Below the pieces are notes generated by a model. The model was not told the DNA's origin, ran no database searches, and saw only the letters and a list, made by a program, of their open reading frames with translations. Below are positions 17,566-25,666 of a DNA stretch of 64,000 nt, one piece after another. A program made the position numbers and the translations under genes. This stretch comes from Belliella alkalica (lineage in GTDB: Bacteria; Bacteroidota; Bacteroidia; Cytophagales; Cyclobacteriaceae), in contig NZ_JAKZGO010000010.1 in assembly GCF_022549785.1 (NCBI RefSeq), positions 85,888 to 149,887 on the forward strand, written 5' to 3'. Every line of letters starts with the position of its first letter. Within the stretch, counting starts at the first letter, position 1.

Positions 17566-17943
17566 ATGCTAGAAAGGGATATTATTCTAAGGTGGCTTAG
17601 GTCGTTTTCTGAAGGTTTGCTAAGGGTAGTAGGCAAGGTACACATATTGGAAGAGGAGAGAAAAAAAGAATTTGCCAAGTTGTATCAGACCTTTTTCGAT
17701 ATGAATAGAGAATCATTCTTGAAAACAGAAAAGGATGGTTTTTTTGAAGGCTTGTTTAACTCAGATGAAGATCTTCAAATTAGAAAAGAAAAGTTAGTAG
17801 CATTGTGTGAATTGATTGAGACTGATTTAAAGTTTGAAAAAAATGAAGAAATTAAAACGAATCTTAGTAAAAAGATTGGGATGTTGAAGGATGTCTTAAA
17901 TGAGCAATATGGATTTGAGTATTTGGATTTTAATAGATCATGA
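17566..17943 (+). CDS. hypothetical helical protein, 125 aa
   Basis: This soluble, charged, probably all-helical protein has no signal peptide. It starts MLERDIILRWLRSFSEGL and contains alternating acidic/basic helices (LEEERKKEFAKLYQTFFDMN; NEEIKTNLSKKIGMLKDVL). The start pattern resembles small bacterial helical proteins of unknown function, but I cannot assign a family. The 39-residue peptide gene follows 18 bases later and the CPBP protease gene 24 bases after that, so these three genes look like one transcript behind L copy 3. Confidence 0.65.
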   Translation: MLERDIILRWLRSFSEGLLRVVGKVHILEEERKKEFAKLYQTFFDMNRESFLKTEKDGFFEGLFNSDEDLQIRKEKLVALCELIETDLKFEKNEEIKTNLSKKIGMLKDVLNEQYGFEYLDFNRS

Positions 17944-17961
17944 ATTTTTGAGGTCTCGATT

Positions 17962-18081
17962 ATGAAATATTTGGAATACGCATTTTGGTTTTCTATGGCT
18001 GTGATATCTATTTGCTTGTTTGCTTATGGATTTGGGTATTTTATAGGAATGAAAGACTGTGTAGAACTTTGCAATAGATAA
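17962..18081 (+). CDS. 39-residue membrane peptide, unknown
   Basis: ATG at 17962 and TAA at 18079-18081 frame a 39-residue peptide. It consists mostly of one long hydrophobic, aromatic-rich helix (about residues 6-29) and ends in a short tail with two cysteines (KDCVELCNR). It is too short for usual gene calling. Its position between two likely genes on the same strand, with 18- and 24-base gaps, supports it modestly. Confidence 0.5.
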   Translation: MKYLEYAFWFSMAVISICLFAYGFGYFIGMKDCVELCNR

Positions 18082-18105
18082 TTAAACTAGTTTAAATAGA
18101 AAAAT

Positions 18106-18753
18106 ATGAAACAAACCTTTACCAAACTAATAACTTTTCTCAAATCCCCGCATCATAGAGATTCTTTTGGAAACATAAAAGGAAGAGAATTTTTGTATCT
18201 GCTTTTGATAGCTTTTGCCATTGTGATTCCTTATGCACTTATTTTGGATTTGGCTGGTGTGGATGAGTTTGACCACAAGTTTGATATTCTTATAAAAAAA
18301 TATAAATGGCTTTTAGTTATTCTTGGTGTTTTAATTGCTCCTTTGCTTGAAGAACCAATTTATAGGTTGCACCTAGATTTTAAAAAATCATCAATTTGGT
18401 GGAGTTTGGGACTCTCTGTTTTTGTAATCAGCGAAGCTTGGATTACCGTAGTTTTGTTATGGATTTGGTTGTTTTTCTTGCTGTTTAAGGTGAACAAAGG
18501 TGATCAACCAAACTTAAAGTACAGCGTTTTTATTTCTTCAGCACTTTTTGCACTTGTACATCTAATGAATTTCAAAGAATTCGATTATGCACAATATTTC
18601 TATTGGGTGCCTTTTATGGTAGGTGCCCAATTTTTGATTGGTTTAGTACTGAGTTATATTAGGTTGAATTATGGCATGAAATGGGCGATTATTTTCCATG
18701 GAGTATATAATGCTATCTTGATCATACCAGCAGTATATTTTTATGAAGTTTGA
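18106..18753 (+). CDS. CPBP family intramembrane glutamic endopeptidase
   Basis: The 215-residue polytopic membrane protein shows all CPBP (Abi) motifs. The EExxxR motif is in LLEEPIYRLHL (about residues 84-94), a His follows in FALVHLMNF, and a third site is in IIFHGVYNA (HxxxN). The family includes Rce1-like CAAX proteases and bacteriocin-maturation or self-immunity proteins, working within the membrane. It ends only 11 bases before repeat array D. Its company of tiny membrane peptides would fit a peptide-processing or immunity role, but that is inference. Confidence 0.88.
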   Translation: MKQTFTKLITFLKSPHHRDSFGNIKGREFLYLLLIAFAIVIPYALILDLAGVDEFDHKFDILIKKYKWLLVILGVLIAPLLEEPIYRLHLDFKKSSIWWSLGLSVFVISEAWITVVLLWIWLFFLLFKVNKGDQPNLKYSVFISSALFALVHLMNFKEFDYAQYFYWVPFMVGAQFLIGLVLSYIRLNYGMKWAIIFHGVYNAILIIPAVYFYEV

Positions 18754-18764
18754 GCGTGTAATAT

Positions 18765-19747
18765 CGTCCGTCCCTACGGGACTTTTACCGAGTCGCAAGT
18801 TTCTTGGGTCGGTGGGTTGAAACCCACCGTTAAGAAGTCGGTCGTGCCGCTGGCACTGGAAAGTAGGTGTGTCGAATGGAAGTGGGGTTTGCTATCAGCT
18901 CCATAGGAGCGACCGACGCATTAGTCATGGATTTCAATTCATGACAAGGAGATTACCATCCAACCGTGAAGTCCGCTAGGGATAAGTTAGATGGTTTGAT
19001 GATCAATCAGTAAAGATATCGTCCATCCCTACGGGACTTTCTCTGCATCGCAAGTTTCTTGGGTCGGTGGGTTGAAACCCACCGTTAAGATGTCTGTCGT
19101 GCCGCTGGCACTGGAAAGCTGGTATATCGACTGGAAGTGGGATTTGCTATCAGCTCCATAGGAGCGACTGAGGTATCAGTCATGGATTTCAATACATGAC
19201 AAAGATATTGCCATCATACCATGAAGTCCGCTAGGGATAAGTGATATGGTTTGATGATCAATCAGCAAAGATATCGTCCGTCCCTACGGGACTTTTGCCG
19301 AGTCGCAAGTTTCGTGGGTCGGTGGGTTGAAACCCACCGTTAAGATGTCTGTCGTGCCGCTGGCACTGGAAAGCTGGTATATCGGATGAAAGTGGGATTT
19401 GCTATCAGCTCCATAGGAGCGACCGATGTATTAGTCATGGATTTCAATCCATGACAAGGGGTAGACATGCTATCCAAAAGTCCCGTAGGGAAGTGTGATA
19501 TGGTTTGATAATCAATCAGTAAAGATATCGTCCATCCCTACGGGACTTTTGCCGAGTCGCAAGTTTCGTGGGTCGGTGGGTTGAAACCCACCGTTAAGAT
19601 GTCTGTCGTGCCGCTGGCACTGGAAAGCTGGTATATCGGATGAAAGTGGGATTTGCAATTAGCTCCATAGGAGCGACCGATGAATTAGTCATGGATTTCA
19701 ATCCATGACAGGGGGTAGACATGCTATCCAAAAGTCCCGTAGGGACG
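18765..19747. repeat. repeat array D: four copies of element R
   Basis: Copies start near 18765, 19020, 19275 and 19529. The first two have the variant closing arm (CCGCTAGGG). The last two have AAAGTCCCGTAGGGA with a shortened preceding segment (GGGGTAGACATGCTATCC). All four have the TTGAAA loop form of the first hairpin. It is followed by L copy 4 without a T module. Confidence 0.93.
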
Positions 19748-19780
19748 AGAGATATATTGAGGTCTATCAGCAAATCAACA

Positions 19781-19850
19781 TGCTAGCTAATTTGATTTGC
19801 CAGAGCGAGATTGGGAGTAACCGATTCCCAGAAAAGGTTGGGAAAAATGA
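19781..19850 (+). repeat. repeat element L, copy 4 (no gene behind it)
   Basis: TGCTAGCTAATTTGATTTGC and the CCAGAGCGAGATTGGG core are intact, ending at GGAAAAATGA. Unlike the other copies it has no gene after it. It runs directly into the hisB terminator, marking the right edge of the island. This argues that L belongs to the island architecture and is not simply a gene-specific leader. Confidence 0.75.
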
Positions 19851-19882
19851 AAAAGCGAGACAATTTTATTTGCCTCGCTTTT
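19851..19882 (-). terminator. terminator downstream of hisB, bidirectional
   Basis: A 9-bp stem (AAAAGCGAG / CTCGCTTTT) has a 14-base loop, with T-runs on both sides. It lies 20 bases beyond the hisB stop, so the his transcript probably ends here. Confidence 0.85.
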
Positions 19883-19902
19883 TTTATATTATTTGCCTTG
19901 CC

Positions 19903-20997
19903 TTACAAAACCCCCTTCGTACTCGGGAGTTGATTTAGGGCGTTAAGGTCTCTTTTAACAGCCATTTTGATTGCTCTTGCCATGGCTTTGAAGATAGCTT
20001 CTATTTTGTGGTGTTCATTTGCGCCTTCAGCTTTGATGTTGAGGTTGCACTTGGCAGTGTCAGAGAATGATTTGAAGAAATGGTAGAACATTTCTGTAGG
20101 CATTTCACCGATTTTTTCTCTTTTGAATTCAGCTTCCCACATCATCCATGGTCGTCCTCCAAAATCAATAGCACACTGAGCCAAAACATCATCCATTGGA
20201 AGTAAAAATCCATATCTATAGATTCCCTTTTTATCTCCCAATGCTTTTAAATAGGCTTCCCCAAGTGCCAAAGCTGTATCTTCGATGGTGTGATGTTCAT
20301 CAATATGCAAATCACCATTGACATGGATTTCTAAATCTGTTCCGCCGTGCTTGCCTAGTTGCTCGAGCATGTGGTCAAAGAAATGCAAACCTGTGCTGAT
20401 GTTACATTTTCCTGTTCCATCAAGGTTAAGGCTGATTTTGATATCTGTCTCAGAGGTCTTTCGCTCTACTTTAGCTTTTCTAGCGGGAAGTCTTAGAAAC
20501 TCGTAAATCTCATCCCAAGATTTGGTTGAAAACGTCGCCTCTTCAAGCTTTTCACCAATTAAAATAGATTTGCTTCCTAGATTTTTTGCTAATTGAACGT
20601 CTGTCTTGCGGTCGCCTATCACATAGGAGTTGGCTAAATCATAGGTGCCATTTTGATACTCGGTAAGCATAGCAATACCAGGTTTTCTGGTTGGTAGATT
20701 TTCATGTTCAAATGAACGATCGATATGGACAGCTGAAAAATTGATTCCTTCATTTTCCAAAGTCTTCATCATTTTGTTATGTGCTGGCCAAAAAGTATCC
20801 TCCGGAAATGAATCCGTGCCCAAGCCGTCTTGGTTCGTAACCATGACCAATTCAAAATCACACTCTTCGGCAATTTTTCTCAAATTACTTAATGCCTTGG
20901 GATAGAATTCTAATTTTTCAAGACTATCCACCTGATAGTCCGTGGGTGGCTCGATGATGATCGTGCCATCGCGATCTATAAATAATACTTTCTTCAT
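19903..20997 (-). CDS. hisB: bifunctional histidinol-phosphatase / imidazoleglycerol-phosphate dehydratase HisB
   Basis: The 364-residue fusion carries out two steps of histidine synthesis in the cytoplasm. The N-terminal HAD phosphatase (about 1-165) has FIDRDGT and [10 protein letters not shown] motifs and a late IGDRKTD. The C-terminal IGP dehydratase (about 175-364) has [19 protein letters not shown] and [16 protein letters not shown], holding the metal-binding His residues, plus [13 protein letters not shown]. The 4-base overlap with hisC (ATGA-type) shows translational coupling. Here the operon ends, although hisH, hisA, hisF and hisI usually follow in relatives. Confidence 0.97.
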   Translation of the reverse strand: MKKVLFIDRDGTIIIEPPTDYQVDSLEKLEFYPKALSNLRKIAEECDFELVMVTNQDGLGTDSFPEDTFWPAHNKMMKTLENEGINFSAVHIDRSFEHENLPTRKPGIAMLTEYQNGTYDLANSYVIGDRKTDVQLAKNLGSKSILIGEKLEEATFSTKSWDEIYEFLRLPARKAKVERKTSETDIKISLNLDGTGKCNISTGLHFFDHMLEQLGKHGGTDLEIHVNGDLHIDEHHTIEDTALALGEAYLKALGDKKGIYRYGFLLPMDDVLAQCAIDFGGRPWMMWEAEFKREKIGEMPTEMFYHFFKSFSDTAKCNLNIKAEGANEHHKIEAIFKAMARAIKMAVKRDLNALNQLPSTKGVL

Positions 20998-22046
20998 GGT
21001 TTAAATAGGTTTAATGCTTTTAAAAAGGCTTCATTCTCTTCTCTAGTACCAACTGAGACTCTTAGGCAATCTTCACAGAGAACTACTTTTGACCTGTCTC
21101 GGATGATGATGGTTTGTTCGATTAAGAACTCGTAAATAGCCCTAGCACCATCGACTTTGATCAAGATAAAATTGGCATTTGAGGGGAAGATTTTTTTGAC
21201 GAATGGAAACTTAGAAACCTCAGCTTCCAAAAATTGCCTCTCTACAAATGTATCTTTCACTACTTGGTGAATAGCATCAGCATTTCCCAAAGCTTCCAAC
21301 ACTTTCTCCTGAGTCAAGCCTGAGATGTTGTACGGAGGCTTGATCAGGTTAAGGATTTTGATGATTTTTTCAGATGCGAATGCCATTCCAATTCGCAAAG
21401 ATGCCAATCCCCAAGCCTTAGAAAAAGTCTGCATGACTAGAAGATTGGGATATTTTTCCAATTCTGTGGTGAAACTAGGTTCGTCACTGAAATCAATATA
21501 AGCTTCATCCACCACTACCAAACCATTGAAATTATCTAGAACCTGATAGATGTCTTTTCTATTGACCTTGTTACCACTTGGGTTATTTGGTGAGCAGATG
21601 AAGATGATTTTTGTACTTTCATTCACTGCTTCAAGAATTGCATCAGGACGAAGCTGGTAATCTTCTGTAAGATTTACTTTTTGGATTTCAATATCATTGA
21701 TCCCCGCACTTACTTCGTACATTCCATAAGTTGGCGGTAGCAAAATGATGTTGTCTTGTCCTGGAATGCAAAATGCCCGCATCAGCAGGTCTATAGCCTC
21801 GTCGCTGCCATTTCCTAAGAAAATCTGGTTGGCAAAGACATTTTTGACCTCGGCGAGTTTTTGCTTGATATCCAATTGGTATGGGTCTGGATACCTGTTG
21901 AAGCTGCCGGATGCCATAGATCCAAAAGGGTTTTCGTTGGCATCCAAGAAGATACCCGCCTTGCCTGAGTATTCATCCCTCGCTGATGAATAAGGCTTGA
22001 TATTGGCGATATGTGGTCGGAGTAGTTTTTCTAAATTAAAGGCCAT
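20994..22046 (-). CDS. hisC: histidinol-phosphate aminotransferase HisC
   Basis: This 350-residue fold-type I PLP enzyme makes histidinol phosphate from imidazole-acetol phosphate with glutamate as donor. Family blocks visible are DANENPFG near residue 33, [37 protein letters not shown] and [16 protein letters not shown] with the PLP lysine. [13 protein letters not shown] closes the protein. It overlaps hisB by four bases and shares one base with the hisD stop, so the three genes are tightly coupled. Confidence 0.97.
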   Translation of the reverse strand: MAFNLEKLLRPHIANIKPYSSARDEYSGKAGIFLDANENPFGSMASGSFNRYPDPYQLDIKQKLAEVKNVFANQIFLGNGSDEAIDLLMRAFCIPGQDNIILLPPTYGMYEVSAGINDIEIQKVNLTEDYQLRPDAILEAVNESTKIIFICSPNNPSGNKVNRKDIYQVLDNFNGLVVVDEAYIDFSDEPSFTTELEKYPNLLVMQTFSKAWGLASLRIGMAFASEKIIKILNLIKPPYNISGLTQEKVLEALGNADAIHQVVKDTFVERQFLEAEVSKFPFVKKIFPSNANFILIKVDGARAIYEFLIEQTIIIRDRSKVVLCEDCLRVSVGTREENEAFLKALNLFKP

Positions 22047-23344
22047 TACTGATTTTCCTTTAAGTAGTTAAGACGGATGGTTACTGCATTTTTGTGCGCT
22101 TCAAGCAGTTCGTTTTCAGCCATTATTTCTATGGTAGGACCAATGTTTTGGATTCCTTTTTCGCTGATCTTTTGATAGGTGATTTTTTTGGTGAAGCTAT
22201 CAAGTGATACGCCACTGTAATTTCTCGCATAGCCGTAAGTTGGCAAGGTGTGGTTTGTACCAGAGGCATAGTCACCTGCTGATTCTGGAGTGAAATTCCC
22301 TATGAAAACAGACCCTGCATTTTTGATTCGAGACACCACATCTTCTTCGTCTGCTTCATTTACACAGATGATCAAATGTTCAGGTGCATAGTCATTGATC
22401 AAGTCAATAGCCTTGTCTTGATTGGGGATTACTACCGCCACAGAATTTTCCAAAGCTCGCTTAGCAATTTCTTTTCTAGCTAACTTTTCTACTTGGGTAT
22501 TTACTTCCTGCATCACTCTTTGCGCTATTTTTTCCGAAGACGCTACCAAGATCACCTGAGAATCGATACCATGCTCGGCTTGTGACAATAGATCAGACGC
22601 TACAAATGAAGGAATGGCAGATTCATCGGCATATACGAGAACTTCTGAAGGGCCAGCTGGCATATCGATGGCAACTCCCTTTTTCACTGCCAGTTGCTTG
22701 GCGGCCGTTACATATTGATTTCCAGGGCCAAAAATTTTGTCCACAGAAGGAACAGATTCAGTGCCATAAGTCATTGCTGCCACTGCTTGTGCTCCGCCTA
22801 CTTTGATGATTTTGTCTATGCCAATCAGATCTGCTGTGAAAAGGATCGCAGGGTGGATATTACCTTCTTTGTTTGGAGGTGTACAAAGTACAATTTCTTC
22901 ACAACCGGCAATATTTGCAGGAATGCCAAGCATCAATACCGTAGAAAACAAAGGTGCTGTACCTCCAGGGATGTATAGTCCGACTTTTTGGATGCCAACA
23001 GTCTTCCGCATGCAAGTGACACCTTCCATCGTCTCCATGATCAAATCGGGAGTTTGCTGTGCCTCGTGAAATTTTTCGATATTCACTTTTGCCTGAATGA
23101 TAGCTTTTTGTAATTCTTCTGACACCAATAGCTTTGCTGTAGCAATTTCTTCCCTGCTTACAAGAAGGTTCTTGATACTCACATGATCATATTCCAATGC
23201 AAATTTCTTCAATGCTTTATCCCCTTGCCGCTTCACTTTGCGCATGATTGGCTTGACGATTTTTTCTATGTCTTTGGATTTTTGTACTGGTCTTGCCAGT
23301 TCTGATTTCCATTCTCCTCGAGGAGGATTGACTAATATTTTCAT
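22046..23344 (-). CDS. hisD: histidinol dehydrogenase HisD
   Basis: The 432-residue zinc enzyme oxidises histidinol to histidine with two NAD. Signature parts include GLYIPGGTAPLFSTVLML, KVGGAQAVAAMTYGTESVP, the GPGNQYVTAAKQ loop, DMPAGPSEVLVYAD and LLSQAEHGIDSQ, in which the His is a zinc ligand. The C-terminal SAGDYASGTNHTLPT completes the site. The length is normal for the family. It is the second structural gene of the operon, 57 bases after hisG. Confidence 0.97.
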   Translation of the reverse strand: MKILVNPPRGEWKSELARPVQKSKDIEKIVKPIMRKVKRQGDKALKKFALEYDHVSIKNLLVSREEIATAKLLVSEELQKAIIQAKVNIEKFHEAQQTPDLIMETMEGVTCMRKTVGIQKVGLYIPGGTAPLFSTVLMLGIPANIAGCEEIVLCTPPNKEGNIHPAILFTADLIGIDKIIKVGGAQAVAAMTYGTESVPSVDKIFGPGNQYVTAAKQLAVKKGVAIDMPAGPSEVLVYADESAIPSFVASDLLSQAEHGIDSQVILVASSEKIAQRVMQEVNTQVEKLARKEIAKRALENSVAVVIPNQDKAIDLINDYAPEHLIICVNEADEEDVVSRIKNAGSVFIGNFTPESAGDYASGTNHTLPTYGYARNYSGVSLDSFTKKITYQKISEKGIQNIGPTIEIMAENELLEAHKNAVTIRLNYLKENQ

Positions 23345-23401
23345 GGTTTTTGAATTTTTCTTTGGGAAAAATTGTGAATTAAATTCTTGGGGTTTTGCTG
23401 A

Positions 23402-24262
23402 TCAAAGCACCATTTTCTCAATAGGCACTACTAGGATCCCCTCGGCTCCAGCGGCTCTCAGCTCTTCAATATTTTCCCAAAACTGATCCTCGCTCAATAC
23501 CGAGTGAACAGATGACCATCCTTCTTCTGCCAATGGCAAAATGGTAGGACTTCTCATTCCCGGAATCAAAGAGATTATTCTGTCTAAAGACTTGTTTGGA
23601 GCATTGAGAAGTACATATTTATTGCTTTTTCCTGTTTGCACTGCACTCATTCTGAAAAGCAACTTGTCGACAATAGATTTTTTCTCTTGGCTTAAGTTTT
23701 TGTTGGAAATCAATACAGCTTCAGATTTGAATATCTGCTCCACTTCTTTCAATCCGTTCATCATCAAGGTAGAACCTGAGCTTACGATATCACAGATACC
23801 TTCAGCAAGCCCGATGCTTGGCGCAATTTCTACCGATCCAGAGATTTCATGGATTTCAGCTTTGATATTTTTTTCTTTGAGGTAATCGCCAAGGATTTTT
23901 GGATAGGAGGTAGCAATGTTTTTTCCGTCAAAATAATTGATTCCGGGATAATCCTCACCTTTTGGGATTGCGAGTGAAAGCCTGCATTTTGAAAAACCTA
24001 GTTTCTTCAAAACATTGACATCTTTGTCTTTTTCTACGAGTTCATTTTCACCAACTATTCCCAAATCAGCTACTCCATCAGCTACATAGCCTGGGATATC
24101 GTCATCCCTCAGAAATAAAAATTCGATCGGGAAATTGGTGGATGTTGATTTTAATTTTCCTGTTCCATTATAGAACTTGATGCCACATTCTTTGATAAGG
24201 CTTAATGAATCTTCGCTGAGTCTTCCGCTTTTTTGAACGGCTATGCGGATTATGTTTTCCAT
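23402..24262 (-). CDS. hisG: ATP phosphoribosyltransferase HisG, long form
   Basis: The 286-residue protein catalyses the first, feedback-controlled step of histidine synthesis (ATP + PRPP). It has the long-form layout: catalytic domains 1-2 (IRIAVQKSGRLSEDS, VADGVADLGIVGENEL, ATSYPKILGDYL, GSVEIAPSIGLAEGICDIVSSG with the PRPP loop) and an extra C-terminal ACT-like regulatory domain (about 210-286) that binds histidine. The long form needs no HisZ. The gene is preceded by a histidine-rich leader peptide and hairpin, so both attenuation and feedback are probable. Confidence 0.97.
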   Translation of the reverse strand: MENIIRIAVQKSGRLSEDSLSLIKECGIKFYNGTGKLKSTSTNFPIEFLFLRDDDIPGYVADGVADLGIVGENELVEKDKDVNVLKKLGFSKCRLSLAIPKGEDYPGINYFDGKNIATSYPKILGDYLKEKNIKAEIHEISGSVEIAPSIGLAEGICDIVSSGSTLMMNGLKEVEQIFKSEAVLISNKNLSQEKKSIVDKLLFRMSAVQTGKSNKYVLLNAPNKSLDRIISLIPGMRSPTILPLAEEGWSSVHSVLSEDQFWENIEELRAAGAEGILVVPIEKMVL

Positions 24263-24314
24263 GTATGCAATATACGTTTAGTAATACAAAACAAATAAAT
24301 GATTTGGATGATAG

Positions 24315-24338
24315 GGCTGTATAAATATATCAACAGCC
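24315..24338 (-). promoter_or_regulatory. hairpin between his leader peptide and hisG
   Basis: On the minus strand GGCTGT and ACAGCC pair around a 12-base AT-rich loop. It starts 34 bases after the leader-peptide stop and lies 53 bases before hisG. The ACAGC word inside the leader coding region (CTACAGCTC) could pair with the GCTGT arm instead, a possible antiterminator. No clean U-run follows directly, so whether it blocks transcription or translation is open. Confidence 0.5.
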
Positions 24339-24371
24339 TCTCCTTGGGCGATATGTAAATGTTGTTCCTCC

Positions 24372-24455
24372 TTAAGAGGAATGATGGATATGATGAACAG
24401 TTCCAGCATGAGCTGTAGCCAAAAATAAGTCGATATGGAGAAAATTTCTGTTCAT
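24372..24455 (-). CDS. hisL: his operon leader peptide, 27 aa
   Basis: ATG (24453-24455) to TAA (24372-24374) encodes a 27-residue peptide with six histidines: at 7, 16, 21, 22, 24 and 25, including HHIHH three residues before the end. Clusters of the end-product amino acid just ahead of a biosynthetic operon are the mark of ribosome-mediated attenuation. A promoter lies immediately upstream and a hairpin downstream, and hisGDCB follows. Proteobacterial his leaders have the same principle. I assign this one from position and composition alone. The gene name is by analogy. Confidence 0.8.
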   Translation of the reverse strand: MNRNFLHIDLFLATAHAGTVHHIHHSS

Positions 24456-24464
24456 TGATGTGCG

Positions 24465-24494
24465 CAAAGTTAAAGACCAATTGTTAACAAGCAA
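24465..24494 (-). promoter_or_regulatory. his operon promoter (TTG-N19-TAnnTTTG)
   Basis: Read on the minus strand, TTG (complement of 24492-24494) is followed after exactly 19 bases by TAACTTTG (complement of 24465-24472). This matches the Bacteroidota -33/-7 consensus. Transcription would start a few bases before the leader-peptide ATG, so the leader mRNA would be almost leaderless. Confidence 0.75.
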
Positions 24495-24553
24495 AAGTTG
24501 GGGAATGTTTTTCTGAAATAATTACAGATATGGAGAAAATTCGGTATGAAAAC

Positions 24554-25129
24554 TTAAAAATACCCGCTTAATATTCCGAAAAGCAAGCCATTCATGCTTC
24601 CAATAGTTAATTCTTGCAATGAATGTCTTCCCAAATATTTTCTTGACCATGCGATCAATACACTAAAAATCAAGAAAAACACACCCAGGTAAATTGCAAC
24701 TCCAAATAATTTGGCAGAAATAAACATGGCGATAGCCAGGTGTAATGACGCTTTCACTTTCAGATTTACCAAACTCATACTGATCAACATCATCAAAAAT
24801 GAAAGAGTAGTTAAAATCACGACATCAGGAAATTTCAAAATGTAGAAAAAAATCAAACAAATTAAAAAAAGCAAAATACTGAATGGATAGAAACTTCTTC
24901 TTTGCTGCTGGTTGGAAACATCAAAGTTGGAGTACGAACCATTTCTTGTTTTGATCCAATTATGGATGATGATAGGGAAGGTTACAATGGATAAAATTGA
25001 AGCTGAGATGATCATAGCGGTCTCTTTCTCCAAATCATGAAAAGAAATGAAGATAACATACATCGTCCCAATCATCAGTGGGTGACCAATTATGGAAATG
25101 GTTTTTGCAATATTTAATTTACGCATCAT
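24554..25129 (-). CDS. polytopic membrane protein, PAP2-like C-terminal motif
   Basis: The 191-residue protein has about five to six membrane helices. The late segments VKASLHLAIAM and AWSRKYLGRHSLQELTIGSMNG resemble the His-containing motifs of the PAP2 phosphatase fold (SRxxxGRHxxxE instead of SRxxxxxHxxxD). The canonical first motif KxxxxxxRP is not seen, so phosphatase activity is doubtful. It overlaps the VOC gene by 11 bases, so the two are translationally coupled. Confidence 0.65.
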   Translation of the reverse strand: MMRKLNIAKTISIIGHPLMIGTMYVIFISFHDLEKETAMIISASILSIVTFPIIIHNWIKTRNGSYSNFDVSNQQQRRSFYPFSILLFLICLIFFYILKFPDVVILTTLSFLMMLISMSLVNLKVKASLHLAIAMFISAKLFGVAIYLGVFFLIFSVLIAWSRKYLGRHSLQELTIGSMNGLLFGILSGYF

Positions 25130-25526
25130 TTTTCGCTGGTTCTATCAAATCCCAAAGGTTTCCATACAGATCCTCAAAAACTACAACTTTCCCAAAGCTT
25201 TCTGAAGACCTGTCTCTGAAAATCTTGATGTTGTGTTTAATCAGATTTTCATAGTCTCTTTCAAAATCGTCGGTGTGTAAAAATAGAAAAACTCTACCAC
25301 CAGTTTGGTTTCCTATTGCATTCTTTTGTTGTTCTCCCACAGCTTTGGCAAGCAGGATGTGGCAGTTTGATTCAGTAGCGCCCGGAGGAGCTATTCTTAC
25401 CCATCTTTTGGAATCGGAGATTTGGGTGTCTTCGAGTAGTTTGAAATTTAATTTTTTTGTGTAAAAATCAATGGCATCATCATAATCATCGACGATCAAA
25501 GCAAACTGTGCAATATATTGAGTCAT
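25119..25526 (-). CDS. VOC-superfamily protein (glyoxalase/bleomycin-resistance fold)
   Basis: The 135-residue protein starts at ATG 25526 (MTQYIAQFALIVDDYDDAIDFYT). The open frame extends to 25565, but the added residues precede the usual family start. The paired beta-alpha-beta-beta-beta modules are visible: ALIVDDYDDAIDFYTKKLNF, then GGRVFLFLHTDDFERDYENL and GKVVVFEDLYGNLWDLIEP. The terminal Glu of the last motif is a likely metal ligand. Members range from lyases to antibiotic-binding proteins, so the substrate cannot be assigned. It is cotranscribed with the membrane protein gene downstream. Confidence 0.85.
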   Translation of the reverse strand: MTQYIAQFALIVDDYDDAIDFYTKKLNFKLLEDTQISDSKRWVRIAPPGATESNCHILLAKAVGEQQKNAIGNQTGGRVFLFLHTDDFERDYENLIKHNIKIFRDRSSESFGKVVVFEDLYGNLWDLIEPAKNDA

Positions 25527-25666
25527 GTGTGTTGGTTGAAATATTATGAACTTTTGTAAATCCAAAAACGATGTTGATTTCGTAAATGGTTATATAAATC
25601 AATAATACCTTTTACTAGAAGGTAAACAGGTTTAGTTTGTGGTTCAATTTTTCAGTAAAAAGGTGG

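Noticed and set aside
13306..19747. CRISPR array
   Set aside because: The repeats are about 220 bases with a 35-base conserved linker. The linkers are alike rather than unique, and no cas gene is nearby.
13306..19850. Integron with attC sites
   Set aside because: No integrase gene and no paired RYYYAAC/GTTRRRY cores are seen in L, T or R.
19705..19938. 77-aa plus-strand open frame across the end of array D
   Set aside because: It lies in repeat R and element L and runs into the hisB 3' end on the other strand, with no protein-like features.
24250..24480. 76-aa minus-strand frame upstream of hisG
   Set aside because: It overlaps the His-rich leader peptide in a different frame and has no protein-like pattern. 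The leader frame is better supported.
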